A DNA stretch of 64,000 nucleotides, from positions 14,284,945 to 14,348,944 of the forward strand of contig NC_035173.2 of NCBI RefSeq assembly GCF_001659605.2, given 5' to 3'. The position numbers were made by a program, and so were the translations under genes. Source of the DNA: Manihot esculenta (lineage: Eukaryota; Streptophyta; Magnoliopsida; Malpighiales; Euphorbiaceae). Every line of letters begins with the position of its first letter. The first letter of the stretch is position 1. The notes beneath the pieces are model-generated. The model searched no databases, was not told the origin of the DNA, and saw only the letters and a program-made list of their open reading frames with translations. Below, piece after piece: positions 44,233 through 55,088 of the stretch.

Positions 44233-46483
44233 TTATGACTTTTTCCTAATGGCTTCTACTAGCTCTATCATTCCCAAACCAATGATGTACCATGTCATCC
44301 CTGCTAACATAGAGTGTAACCAAGAGCTATTAACAATCTCCAATGCCAAAGCACCACCTATATGTTCATTCAAACTGACAACAGCTTGGTCTCTTACTAT
44401 GATTGCTGCAATTGTCGCAGTCACCATTGGAACTCCCCATCTTAGGGGAGTCCTCTGGTTATCTCCTGTCCTATAATCTTTCTCATCAAGATCTTTTGGC
44501 TCTTCAATATGTGTCGAAGCCTCTGAGATAGCACTAGAGCCGGTCTTACTGGCTGAGGCAGGAAGTGCTGCGGCTGATGGAATCCAGTACTCGTCATGAT
44601 ATAGGTAATTAGATGGTGCTCGACAAGCAGATATTGTGCTTTGGGTTGCATGCTTTCTGGCTGCAGCGGCTGCCCGGAGCTTGTTAATGTTTGGTTCGAT
44701 CACATTTTGGGCAATCTGTGGGAAATTTTGGTGATGCTTTGATGGGGGTCCTGATTTTGGCGATTGCCAATATAACCAATTTGAGATTGATCTGATTGTT
44801 TGAATAGCTGATATTCTTGCTTCTCTTTGGAGATCTGTTTCCTGAAATGAATGGATATCTTATTGTTATGTACTTGCATTGCATGCTAATCAATCGTTCA
44901 ATAACTAAACATAGTTTTCTAGTGAAAATTAGAAATGAAAAGAAAAGGTGAATGAGTGGTAGAAAATTAATTTCAATATATATGCTTTTACAACGCTGAT
45001 TTAGAGCAGAAGTATGGAGGATAAGTTCTGCAAATTAGAGTCGATATCCACTGTCCATGTATCACTTTCCTTTTTTCTCTTTTTCTTAACAGCTAAGTGG
45101 GCCTTCAGAAGATTAATTTTAGTTCTATAAACTATTAATTTCATGTTGTAATCACGTTACCACATCCTTTCAATAACTTAACAACTACTATTATCACATT
45201 AAATTTTAAAGCACAAAAAGAGACGCAGAGGACTGACTCACCTTTGAGCTTTCGGCATCTGCCCTGTTCCTGGCATCAACAACTCTGGTTTGGAACTTTT
45301 TCACATCAACAAATATGTTTGAGACGCGTGCTCCCACTGAGTTGCCTGCACCAACTCGCACGTTACCTCTTGGTTGCTTGGACATTAGGAACTCTAGTGC
45401 TGCTAACTCTGACCTTTCCACCATCCTATATATTTGGTTCAGAAGAAATTTAAAGTTATCAATTTTCAAGAATTTTATTAAGGCATCAACAGACTAACGA
45501 GCAAATTCCTTAACGTTTCATCACGAGAAAAGATAGAAGAAAAAAAAAATACAATAATGCTAGTTCTTAAATTGCCAAGTCTAAGGATTAGCTCAATTGA
45601 TACATGAGTCTGCTCCTAACTAAGAATGTAAATTCTCTAGTTCTAGCGTCCATATCTTCATTCTATTAAATGGGAAAAAATTTAATTCAAGATACCATCT
45701 AATTCCCTAGAAATGCTTAGTTCAAATACGAAGAATCCTTACGAGATACAATCAACTGGACATGTATCAATGGCAGCTTGAATTTTGTGCTCAGGATCAG
45801 CCCACTGTGCAACAACTCTTGCTCTTCCATAAACAGATTCAATGGCGAAGGTGTTCTCTGCAAATAATGCACATTTCAAGCAACCAACACACTTCACCTC
45901 ATCCACAAAAACTGCTCTTTCTTCGCTTTTCGATCCAAACCACACTGAATAAATGGGTTTCCCAGTATACCCGCGTAGTTCTGCAATCTTTGCCTGTTCC
46001 TGCACCACATTAAGAATCAACCATTACATTTTTACCTGATTCCAAACCCGCGAGCATAAACTTCCTATGCTTCGTCATACAAAATTCACTGACCTTGTCG
46101 TAAGCCGCACGCGAATTTGGATCAGATAGGACAGAGTAAACTTCGTTAAGAATGATAGCCATGTCATGTCCTGTAGGGCCGGCGATGTCTGGGTGGCACC
46201 GCTTCTGTAGTGTACGATATGCAGTTTTGATATGCGATTGATCGGAGGAGCTATCGATGCCCAGAAGATCATAGAGATCGAAATCTGTGATTGAAGAAGA
46301 AACAGCAGCAGGAGGTCTACGACATGTCGCAGAGCTGCGACGCAGTTTCTTAGAATTCGCAGGGAAGGAAGTGAATGGTTTCGAAGTGAATTTATTAGGT
46401 AGGATTGAAGCAGAAGGTGAGTACGAAGATGGAAGGATTGAAGCAGAAGGTGAGTACGAAGATGGAAGGATTGCAGCAGACAT
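44233..46483 (-). CDS. Chloroplast DnaJ-domain plus 4Fe-4S ferredoxin-like protein (DJC76/77/82 group)
   Basis: Four exons on the minus strand (46094-46483, 45743-45999, 45242-45425, 44233-44841) join with GT-AG borders to 479 residues in one frame. Residues 1-62 are Ser/Ala-rich and basic, fitting a chloroplast transit peptide. 68-130 is a J-domain with the HPD triad at 97-99, which would stimulate an Hsp70. 160-216 is a ferredoxin-like cluster domain with CVGCLKC (Cys167, 170, 173) and the distal Cys210 in DTCPVDC, able to hold a 4Fe-4S cluster. The C-terminal part has a long linker and a hydrophobic stretch near the end (MTWYIIGLGMIELVEAI) that may anchor it in a membrane. The length is closest to the longer member, DJC76. 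A 33-bp tandem duplication in the transit peptide repeats 11 residues. Confidence 0.92.
46408..46475. repeat. 33-bp in-frame tandem duplication in the transit peptide
   Basis: A 33-bp unit (…cagaaggtgagtacgaagat…) occurs twice in direct succession without visible change, giving two copies of SSYSPSASILP in the protein. Confidence 0.9.
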
Positions 46484-46888
46484 TTTACTTCCTCTTCAGA
46501 GAGAAGATGAGAAATGTTTTTGGTCCAGGAGATGCTTGTCTTTTTTTTATTTCCTCAAAGGAGAGATATTTTTTTTTGTCCCTCAAAGGAGATATTTGTA
46601 GTTTACCTTTAACTTTGGGCTATAGATATTTATTTAATTATTTGAAAATGATATGTATCCCTGTTTTTACTCGCTAGAAACAAAAAGTATGCATGCTTAA
46701 CTTGTTCCTCGCCGTTATAAGTCGGATTAATTATTAAAATAATTTTTTTAAAATAACTTTTTAGAAGTTTAGAGTAGATTTAAAATAATTTATTAAAATG
46801 ATATTATCTTATAAAAATGATACTGAAAAAAAAGCTTTCAAAATAAAAATATTAAAAATACCATGGTGTTTTTAAAAGCGCTCGATAT
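46484..46888. other. Upstream region of the DnaJ/ferredoxin gene
   Basis: Presumed promoter and leader of the minus-strand gene, then AT-rich DNA up to the hAT-type element. No TATA box could be placed with confidence. Confidence 0.45.
46881..46888. repeat. Left 8-bp target-site duplication CTCGATAT
   Basis: CTCGATAT directly before the TAGAGGTGAGCA end; repeated at 47738-47745. Confidence 0.85.
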
Positions 46889-47737
46889 TAGAGGTGAGCA
46901 GTATTTGGTTTAAATCGAAATAATCGACCAAACCGATTAATTTCAAAAATTTGGTTTGATTTTAATTTTTTATTCGGTTCGGTTCGGATTTAATTTTTTA
47001 AAAAATCAGTGATTTCAGTTTGGTTCGATTTTGAATTCAAAAATTTCGATTAAACTGAACCGAACCGAAATCAGTAATACTACGTCGTTTTCAGTAGTTC
47101 CTTTATTTGCTCTAGATCTAAAAGTCATCTCCTCTCGTTCTCGCCTGCCACATCCCACACAGAGTCACGTTGTCCCCCTTCTCCAGATTCCATGCCGCCT
47201 GTGCCTCTATCCATCCACCACTTCCAACGGCACTTTCACTGTCCAACCTCCACTCTCTTCCCGGTGACATTGACTGATTGATCATCGTCGGGTAACTCAG
47301 CTTGTACATTGCGATTGCGTGACCCAGCGACCCGACTCCTCCTTGCCTCATTCCTCCGGCTGCGTGACCCAGCGACACCGACTCCTCCTTGCCTCATTCC
47401 TCCGTCGCTCTCTAGTCTCTCTCTCCGCGCAATCGTCGGCCGTCGCCTGTCGCTGCTGTCATGTGCTGTTGTGTGACTTGAACCGATCGAATCGAATAAG
47501 ATCGGTTCGAAATCGAGATAACTGAACTTAAAAATCCCATTTAAAAAAAAAAGAAAAGGTTAAAAATCAGTTTAACCGATTGAACCGACCGAATCGAACT
47601 GAATCAGATCGATTCGGTTCGATTCGATTATCCCTCTTATTCGGTTCGGTTCGGTTTTTATAAAGTTATTCAATTCGATTTTCAGTTATTTTGATTCGGT
47701 TCGATTTTGAACTGAACCGACCGAATGCTCACCCCTA
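46889..47737. mobile_element. Non-autonomous hAT-type DNA transposon (849 bp)
   Basis: The ends are TAGAGGTGAGCA on the left and TGCTCACCCCTA on the right, imperfect inverted repeats of the well-known hAT type, flanked by identical 8-bp duplications CTCGATAT. Both sub-terminal regions hold many 'cggttcggtt' and 'aaccgaaccga' motifs, probable transposase contacts. The middle (about 47080-47470) is GC-rich and looks unrelated to the ends, with two near-identical segments 'gcgtgacccagcgac…ccgactcctccttgcctcattcctccg' around 47317-47405. No transposase frame is present, so it would depend on an enzyme encoded elsewhere. Confidence 0.88.
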
Positions 47738-47745
47738 CTCGATAT
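47738..47745. repeat. Right 8-bp target-site duplication CTCGATAT
   Basis: Exact match to 46881-46888 at the right end of the hAT-type element. Confidence 0.85.
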
Positions 47746-48009
47746 AGTGCTTTTGAAAATATAAGTTATAAAACTTTAGGCGAATAACCTTAAGATTTTA
47801 AATAATCTTTTTAAGTTTTCGTCTAATTTACCGAATTCAACACTATCTTATGTTATATTTATTTTTTTAAGAACTAAATTTTTACATTAAAAACATGTGT
47901 CTTGACTTTACCGTTGAACATTCTAAATATTTTGTTTCTATAAATCGTCATTTTGATTATAACTTATTCTCGTAAAAATTTGATTTGATTCAAATTGAAT
48001 TGCATTTCT

Positions 48010-50520
48010 TTAAGATTTTCTGAAATTTCAGGGTGTTGTATCCTAAAACTGCTTACTTGGACCTCCATAAGAATTACTGCTTCGACCCCATACATCAGAG
48101 AGAGGAGTTTTTCCTGTGGTTATTCTTGGAGTTGTTTTATATGGCCAGAGTATATGGGGCAACTCGTCAGGCCAGCTGCCTTTGGCTTTATCGACTCTTC
48201 TCTTCAGCCCTTGTAGGATAATCCTATTTGTAATCTCAATCATTCCGTTGGTCTGTGGGTGATAGACTAAACTGAATCTTAAGTCAATCTCCCATTTTTT
48301 ATAGAAATATTTAAATTTAGAACTCGCAAACTAAGTCCCATTGTCAGTGATTACTACCTTTGGAATTTCAAACCGAGTGAAGATGTTTTTGCTGATGAAA
48401 GACATTGCCTGTTGGGTGGTAATAGACTAAACTACCTCAGCTTCAACCCACTTGCTAAAATGATCCACTGCTGTTATTACAAATTTTCTTGATCTAGTTG
48501 CTTTTGGGAAAGAGTCAAGGATGTCTAACCCCCACTGAAAGAAAGGTAAGGAGCTTTCAATCACTACTTGCATCTCTCCAAGGTCCTTGGAATGCTCGCA
48601 TGTACTTGACATTGTCGACACTTTTGGACAAGTTGTTTTGCATCTTGCATTATCTTTGGCCAGTAGTATCCCTTTCTAAATGCTTTCCGAGCGATCCTCC
48701 GAGCCCCTTCATGACTTCCGTAATCACCTTCATGAATGTCTTTAAGGATTTCCCGACCCTCATCTTTTGTTACGTAATGTAGCCATGGTTAGTTTGAGGA
48801 TCTCCTGTACAACCAACCATCAATTAGTGCATATTTAGAGGATCTTCTTATTATCCGTTTAGCTGATAATTCATAGGCCGACAAATTATCCTGTGTCAAA
48901 AACTTATACACGAGTGTCATTCACGATTTTTCTTCCTCTATGGGAAAAGACCTTTCCTCATCAGTTGCAGGAGTGTGTAGCTCTTCGAAAGGAAATGGTT
49001 GAGTTAAGTGTTGTTCATCTACTGCAGCCATTTTGGCCAGAAAATCAGCCTTTTTGTTGCCACCTCTAGCCACCTGGTGAAGCTCGCAATTGTCCTACCA
49101 GTCTTTGATCCTTGCCATTAAGGAGCAAACATTCTCTTCGTACTTGGCAAGATTCGATTCTTGAATTTTAAACTGTCCTTGACACTGATTAACAATCAAC
49201 TGTGAGTCACTAAAAGTAATAGATTTTTATATACCTATTTTCGAGATAATTTTTAGGGTCATAATCACAGCCTCGTACTCAACTACGTTATTAGTAGGAT
49301 TGAAGGCGAATTTTGCCATATAGCGTAGCTTTATTCCCGTTTGACTTTGTAGGAGAATTTCAATCTCGAAACCCCCTGCTCTGTAAGCACCATATGCCTA
49401 AACATTCCACTCTTCAGTAGGCGATTTAGGCAATTTCGACATCTTTAATGGCGGAGTCATCTCTGTAATAAAAGTCAGCCACTACCTAGGCTTTCATTGC
49501 TTTTCTCGAGACATACCTGATATCAAAGGCTGACAGTATCACTGCCTAGGTGGACAATCTCTCTAATAGCTCCAACCTATGCAGTACCTTTCGCAAGAGA
49601 TAATCTGTTTTGATTTTTATGGTGTATGACTCAAAGTAGGGATGCAACTTCGTGGTAGATATTAGGACTACAAATGCCAATTTCTCAAGAGGGGATAGTT
49701 CAATTCTGCCCTCTTCAAGACTTGGTTGGCGTAATAGACTAGATTTTGTTCCCCTTTGTCCTCTGAAACAAGCACTGAACTTACAGTTTCCTATGTCACA
49801 GACACGTTCAGAAACAAAACCTCACATTCGACGGACGAGCTTAGTAAAGGGGAAGATCCTAAAAAAGTTTTTAAATTTTCAAATGCCTCTGTACACTCTT
49901 CCTCCAAATAAATTTACGTTAAGGCTTTAAAGAAGGGTAGATATCTCCTGGCCGAGCATGATATAAACCGGCCAAGAGCTGTGACCCACCCATTTAACTT
50001 CTGTATATCATTGATGGTTTAGGTGCCTCCATATTTTGAATGGCACTAATTTTTTTCGAGTTTGCCTCTATACCTCTTTCTAACACTATGTACCCTAAAC
50101 ACTTCACAGCTTTTACCCTAAAAGTATATTTTTCAGGATTAAGTTTCATACCTGCCTCATCCAGCACATCAAAAACCTTCTGGATGATCTTGTAAGGACC
50201 GACTCTTTCCCACCATATCATCCATATTTAGTAAGTCGCCCATACGTTCTTTAGTCCAAACGACATCACCTTATAACAGAAAACTCCTACATCGGTGATA
50301 AATGCAGTCTTTTCTGTATCTTCAACGTCTATCATGATCTAGTGGTAATCTGAAATAACATCCAAAAAGTAAACCATTATATGACTCGAGGTAGAGACTA
50401 TTAACCTGTCAATAGATGGGAGTGGATAATGATCCTTTGGGCATTCTTTGTTTAGGTCAATAAAGTCCATGCATATCCTTCATTTCCCGTTTGCCTTTTT
50501 AACAAGTACTACATTGGCAA
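48010..50520 (-). pseudogene. Tat/Athila-type gypsy pol relic (RT, RNase H, integrase)
   Basis: Read from high to low coordinates: reverse transcriptase (50520-49990) with VFDVLDEAGMKLNPEKYTF and VKCLGYIVLERGIEAN; an RNase H region near 49050-49300; the integrase zinc-finger region near 48600-48780; the core with FFQWGLDILDSFPKATRSRK and VDHFSKWVEAE (48427-48621); and the late core with LPHILWPYKTTPRITTGKTP (48043-48243). Stops and shifts occur throughout. Gag and both LTRs were not found, so it is an internal fragment. The integrase and RT wording fits the Tat branch, like the element at 52.7-60.3 kb, which lacks exactly this part. Confidence 0.85.
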
Positions 50521-50814
50521 GTCATGTAAGATACTGGATCTCTTTTATTAATTATGTATTTAATAATTTATTAACTTCCTCCTTAATCACTTGTTGCCTT
50601 CTAGTGCAAATTTTCTTTTTTTTTTCTATTGTACCGATTTTATTGTTTCGTCTACAAACAACTTATGGTTATAAAAGTCGAGTCCACATCCATCACATCT
50701 TCTGGAGACCAAAGAAAAGTGATCAGCAGCTTAATAATTCTATTAAACAATTCTTTATTTTTCCATTTAATACAGTACCGAATTGTATTTTTTATCTATA
50801 CTTAACTAAATTCA

Positions 50815-50904
50815 TTTTAAAATTTTATTTTAAAGGATATATTTTAAAATTTTATTTTAAAGGATATATTTTAAATTTTTATTTTAAAGGATATATTTTA
50901 AATT
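50815..50904. repeat. Tandem repeat, about 27-bp unit
   Basis: About three full copies and a partial copy of the unit 'attttaaaggatatatttta' plus an A/T stretch. The open frame through it repeats YFKGYIL. Confidence 0.9.
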
Positions 50905-52668
50905 TTGTTGAAACACAATTTTTTTTAATAAAAGACATTTAAAATAATAAAACAGTGAAATATGTAGAAAAAAAAACTATTGAGTTTGGATAATAATTAT
51001 ATTTTTTAATATTTTTGTGTTGCCTTTTATAATTTTAATTCGTGAAATTTTTAATTAAAAAACATAAAAATTTTATATGATAATAATAAATAAAAAGAAA
51101 GTTATTAACAAAAATTGCACTAATGCAAAAATTCTCATAGATATGTTATTAAATAAATTATATATTCTACCATAATTTTATTTTCAATTTATTTATATAT
51201 TACCACTAAATTAAATTTTAATAATTCATTTAATAATAAAGACAAATATACAAAATGAGAGAAGAAATAACAGAATTACAAAAAAAAAAAAAAGAAAAAA
51301 TTGCAAAAGTACATAAGAGAATTTAGTAGTATAACAATAAATTACTACTGTTATTTCATTTTAGTTGGCAGATAAAATCAAAATTGTTTAATATATTCTA
51401 AGCTTTAATCCTTTTAATTACGTTACTTTAATTTTAGTTATAGACCTTAATTAATTTTAATGAAAAAAAAATTATTGCACGAATCATGTCATTATACTTA
51501 AAAAGCCTTTTAAATAAATAAAAAAAAATTAAAACGTTTACGTTAATTTATATTCTTATAAAAAATTTTATATTTTAGATAATAAAATTATCCATTTCAA
51601 AAAAAAAATTTAAATTAAATTTTGTCTCTATTATAATAATAAAAATAATTGAATATAAAAAATTATTAAAAAATTACAATATAATCCATAAAATTTTATT
51701 TGATTAATAAAATAGTCCTTAAAATATATTTTTTTATTTCAACAATATTTTTTTGTTAATTTTATATTTACTTCGCATTCTATTTTTATATTAATAAAAA
51801 TTTAAAATATAAAAAAATTATAATATAAAATACATAATATTTTATTTTATTTAACATTATTAATATGAAATATAATTTTTTATCGGATTAACCAATGAGT
51901 TAATATACATCACAAATATAATTATTATATAGATGATCAAAATAAAAATATTAAATATCTCAAATAACTTATACACGCGATTAATATATTTAAATTTTTA
52001 TAAAAATGATAAAAGGATGATTTACATAATAAAATATGTAATATTTTATTTTATTTAATATTATTAATATAAAATACAATTTTTCATATACTACAAATAT
52101 GCACATAATTTATAATAATGAGTATAAGTATTCAATAAAATAATTTAATATACAATATTTATATGTAATATTTTATGTAGTAAAAATTTATTTGTGACAA
52201 ATATTTATTTAATATTACATATAATAAATATAAAATAAATTTACTTTTAATATAAAATTTAAATTAAATGACAATATATTTATTAATATAAAATTTTAGG
52301 GATTATATTATTATTTGTTATTAACTTTTTTCAAATTCAATTTAGTTTTTTTAGTTATAATTGTGACAAATTGAGAAAAGTTTAGTTTTATTATAAAAAA
52401 TTTAAAATTTTGGATATAAATATAAATTAATATAAACGTTTAATTTTTTATCTAAGAAATTTTTTAAGAAATAATTCTAGTATGATATGTGGACTACAAA
52501 TTTTTTATCAAAATTGATTAAGACAAATTGAGGTAAATATGAAATAATTAATTTTATTGTTCAATATTTTAAGATTAGGATATAACGGTGAAAATTGATA
52601 AATATTTAAATTTTTTTCTAATAAATTTATATTTTATAACTTTAAATTATAAAATTCTTACAAAGAAT

Positions 52669-52673
52669 ATAAA
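52669..52673. repeat. Left target-site duplication ATAAA
   Basis: ATAAA directly before the 5' LTR; repeated at 60283-60287. Confidence 0.8.
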
Positions 52674-53169
52674 TGATGATCGCTGGATCTCTTCACCCCG
52701 GTCTGGAGCCAGGTTCACGATACCAGCCCATTATCTGGAGGCCCTCAAGCTTCGTATATGCATCATGTCCGGTCCACTCAGTCTGGAGGTCGGACTCCCA
52801 CCGATTTCCTCAATCAGGCCGGCCAAGTTCTTTGGGCCCGATGAACAAATCCTCTCTGGGTTCAGCCCATATCATATCTTCCGGCCTAGCCCGGAATCAG
52901 GAAGGAGACCTACTCCCCTTTTACAAGAGACCACCCACACGCGCGTCCGGGAGAATCAGGGGCCGTTACGCATGGGGCAGCAATCTGATTTCCTCGTACG
53001 TCCATATCAACGTGACAGGGACGGGTGGTCCAATGACATACGTTCTGTTACACGTCACTAGCGGATAAAAGAAAACATATAAAAGGAGAAATATTCTCCT
53101 CTAGGTCTAAGCTTTTTCCAGTTTTACAGAACCCTTGTAAAACCCTATTTTCTGGATCTCAGATCATCA
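52674..53169 (+). repeat. 5' LTR of the Tat-type element
   Basis: 496 bp from TGATGATCGCTGG to CAGATCATCA. It is much richer in G and C than the flanking DNA. A TATAAAA box lies about 90 bp before the end. Confidence 0.92.
53078..53084 (+). promoter_or_regulatory. TATA box of the 5' LTR
   Basis: TATAAAA followed by 'ggagaaatattctcct', a short hairpin-forming palindrome. The same arrangement is kept in the 3' LTR. Confidence 0.65.
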
Positions 53170-53170
53170 A

Positions 53171-53183
53171 TTGGCGCCGTCTG
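53171..53183 (+). other. Primer-binding site of the Tat-type element
   Basis: TTGGCGCCGTCTG starts one base after the LTR. The TGGCGCC core is the usual primer-binding sequence of Tat and Athila elements. The exact tRNA was not determined. Confidence 0.75.
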
Positions 53184-53248
53184 TAGGGACCGAAGGAGAT
53201 CTTTTCATCACCGGAGTTCCACTCTTACAATACCCACTGAGATCCACA

Positions 53249-54982
53249 ATGGCTAACCATAACGAAAACAACGTCATTCCAAATGACCTGAGCTCTGCCC
53301 AAGAGGGGCAGCAGTTCTCCTTTTTCAACCCCACAACACCAAACAACCAAACACCAATCCCTTTCAACCCCTCGCCAAGCCTGGCAGGGAATGCTTCCGC
53401 CGCTACCTTGTCCAATCAGGACCTCCAAAGCATCGCCCACCAACTACAAAACACCGCCCACTGGCTGGGGCAGATAATGCAGCAACGGGGCCTTAGCACC
53501 CCAGCAAACGTATTACCAATGGTAGAAGAGCCCCAGACCAATGAACCTCAAACTACTCTCAACCATCCCCAAACAGTTAGCCGCGAAACCGGAGAAAGGG
53601 GGAGAAGAGCCGGGGAAGAGGAAGAACCGGAGGCCAGGATTCATGGAAGGAGGGTGAGAGAGATGATTGAGAACGATGGGGCCGACAGTTATTCTGCCGG
53701 AGCAACCAGGTGGACGAGAAGTGAAATGGAAGAGGAGGAGTACCACCTGGAGAAGACACCCAGGCAGGAGGAGGAAAGTATAGACCAAAAGCTGCAAAAA
53801 ATGAGAGAGCAGCTCTTGGCTGAGTTGGGAACGAAGGATCAGAACCAGACTCTCCTGCCCACCTCTTCACCCTTCTCGAAGTGGGTGCAGCAGGAAACTA
53901 TTCCCAAGAAGTTTATGATGCCGCCTATGGCCGCGTACGATGGAGCTGGGAACCCCTGGGAGCACGTCTTGAACTACAAGACCTTCATGGAGTTGCAGAC
54001 TTTGTCAGATGCCTTGATGTGCAAGGTATTCCCTACGACGCTCTCAAGGCCAGCACGGGAGTGGTTCAACAGCCTTGAAGCCGGAAGTATCAGCAGTTTT
54101 GGAGATCTGGCCACTCGTTTCATCAGCCGGTTTATCGCCGGGGTACCCGCAGATAGAAGGACGAGCTACCTGGAGACGATCAGGCAGAAGAGAGACGAAT
54201 CGCTCAGGGAGTACGTCGCCCGTTTCAATACGGAGGCCCTACAGATTCCTGAGCTCGATGAGGGAAGGGAGGTGGAAGCCATGCAGAAGGGGATGACCTC
54301 TGCCGAGTTCTTTGGCTCATTGAGCAGGAAACCTCCGACCTCACTGGCCTAGCTGATGAAGCGGGCTGAAAAATACATAAGGCAGGATGACGCCTTGGTG
54401 ACAAGCAGGTTCGCCAAGGGAGCGACAGATAAGGGGAAAACACCGGAGGAAGGGAGGCCGGAGAGGCACGAGAAAAAGCATGGCAAGAGGCCTGAGCCTT
54501 ACAGACAACCCTGGGAGCGAAGGGACCAAAGACCTCTCCCTCCTCGGGTCTCAGAACAGAGGCCACTCCCTCCGTGGGTTCCAGAGACGCCGACCCCACT
54601 CAACGCCTTTAGAGCCGAAGTGCTCATGGCCGTCCAGGACAAGGAGTTCCTCCAATGGCCTAGGCCTATGAAAACGGAAGCAAACCAGCAAGATCCTGAC
54701 AAATATTGTCAGTACCATCGTACGCACGGCCACGACACCAATAATTGCTTCCAGTTAATCACAGAGATCGAGAGGCTGATAAAAAGGGGGCACCTCAAGA
54801 ACTTCGTGAAGAAACCAGAGGGACAAAGGTCTCAGCCCAATCCGGCAGCCCAAGTACCAAGGAGAGCGGGAGCTGGACCAGTGAATGATGGGTCCAGTGG
54901 AACCATCAACATGATTGTTGGGGGAACATCATCTGCAAGTTTAGCGTACCAAGTTGGCACCGACCTGGGAGGGCCCCTTTAG
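53249..54982 (+). pseudogene. Gag of the Tat-type element, one internal stop
   Basis: The likely start is the ATG at 53249 (MANHNENNVIPND). A charged N-terminal half (EEPEARIHGRRVREMIEND) leads to the Retrotrans_gag core at about 53900-54280, with FPTTLSRPAREWFNSLEAGS and FGDLATRFISRFIAGV. A TAG at 54350-54352 interrupts the frame just before LMKRAEKYIRQDDALV. The same frame then runs on to 54982 through the Cys-His element KYCQYHRTHGHDTNNC and FQLITEIERLIKRGHLKNFV. The stop is probably a point mutation. The last residues after NMIVGGTSSA come from reading integrase DNA out of frame across the deletion joint. Confidence 0.88.
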
Positions 54983-55088
54983 AATAGCAAAAGTGGTCAA
55001 GCCAGGAGCATACCGAATTAAAGATATGAAGGGAAACCCTGAGCCCTATGCCTGGAATATTCAGCACTTGAAAAGGTACTTCCTCTGA
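54948..55088 (+). pseudogene. Integrase C-terminal tail left after deletion of pol
   Basis: In a frame different from gag, 46 codons read TKLAPTWEGPFRIAKVV, GAYRIKDMKGNPEPYAW and NIQHLKRYFL, then a TGA. This is the GPY/F-type end of a Tat integrase (W-E-G-P-F/Y), which normally lies some 4 kb after gag. The joint with gag is near 54930-54947. Confidence 0.85.

Larger units (their letters stand above)
50521..52673. other. AT-rich intergenic stretch
   Basis: No gene is seen. It holds the 27-bp tandem repeat at 50815-50904. The rest is nearly pure A/T with long homopolymer runs. Confidence 0.6.

Noticed and set aside
52588..53068. Plus-strand open frames in the 5' LTR of the Tat-type element (recurring in the 3' LTR at 59786-60217)
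   Set aside because: LTR sequence with control signals. Frames are conserved only because the LTRs are copies of each other.
53167..53870. Minus-strand frames opposite the Tat-type gag
   Set aside because: Shadows of gag: no motifs, and the plus-strand frame has clear gag landmarks.
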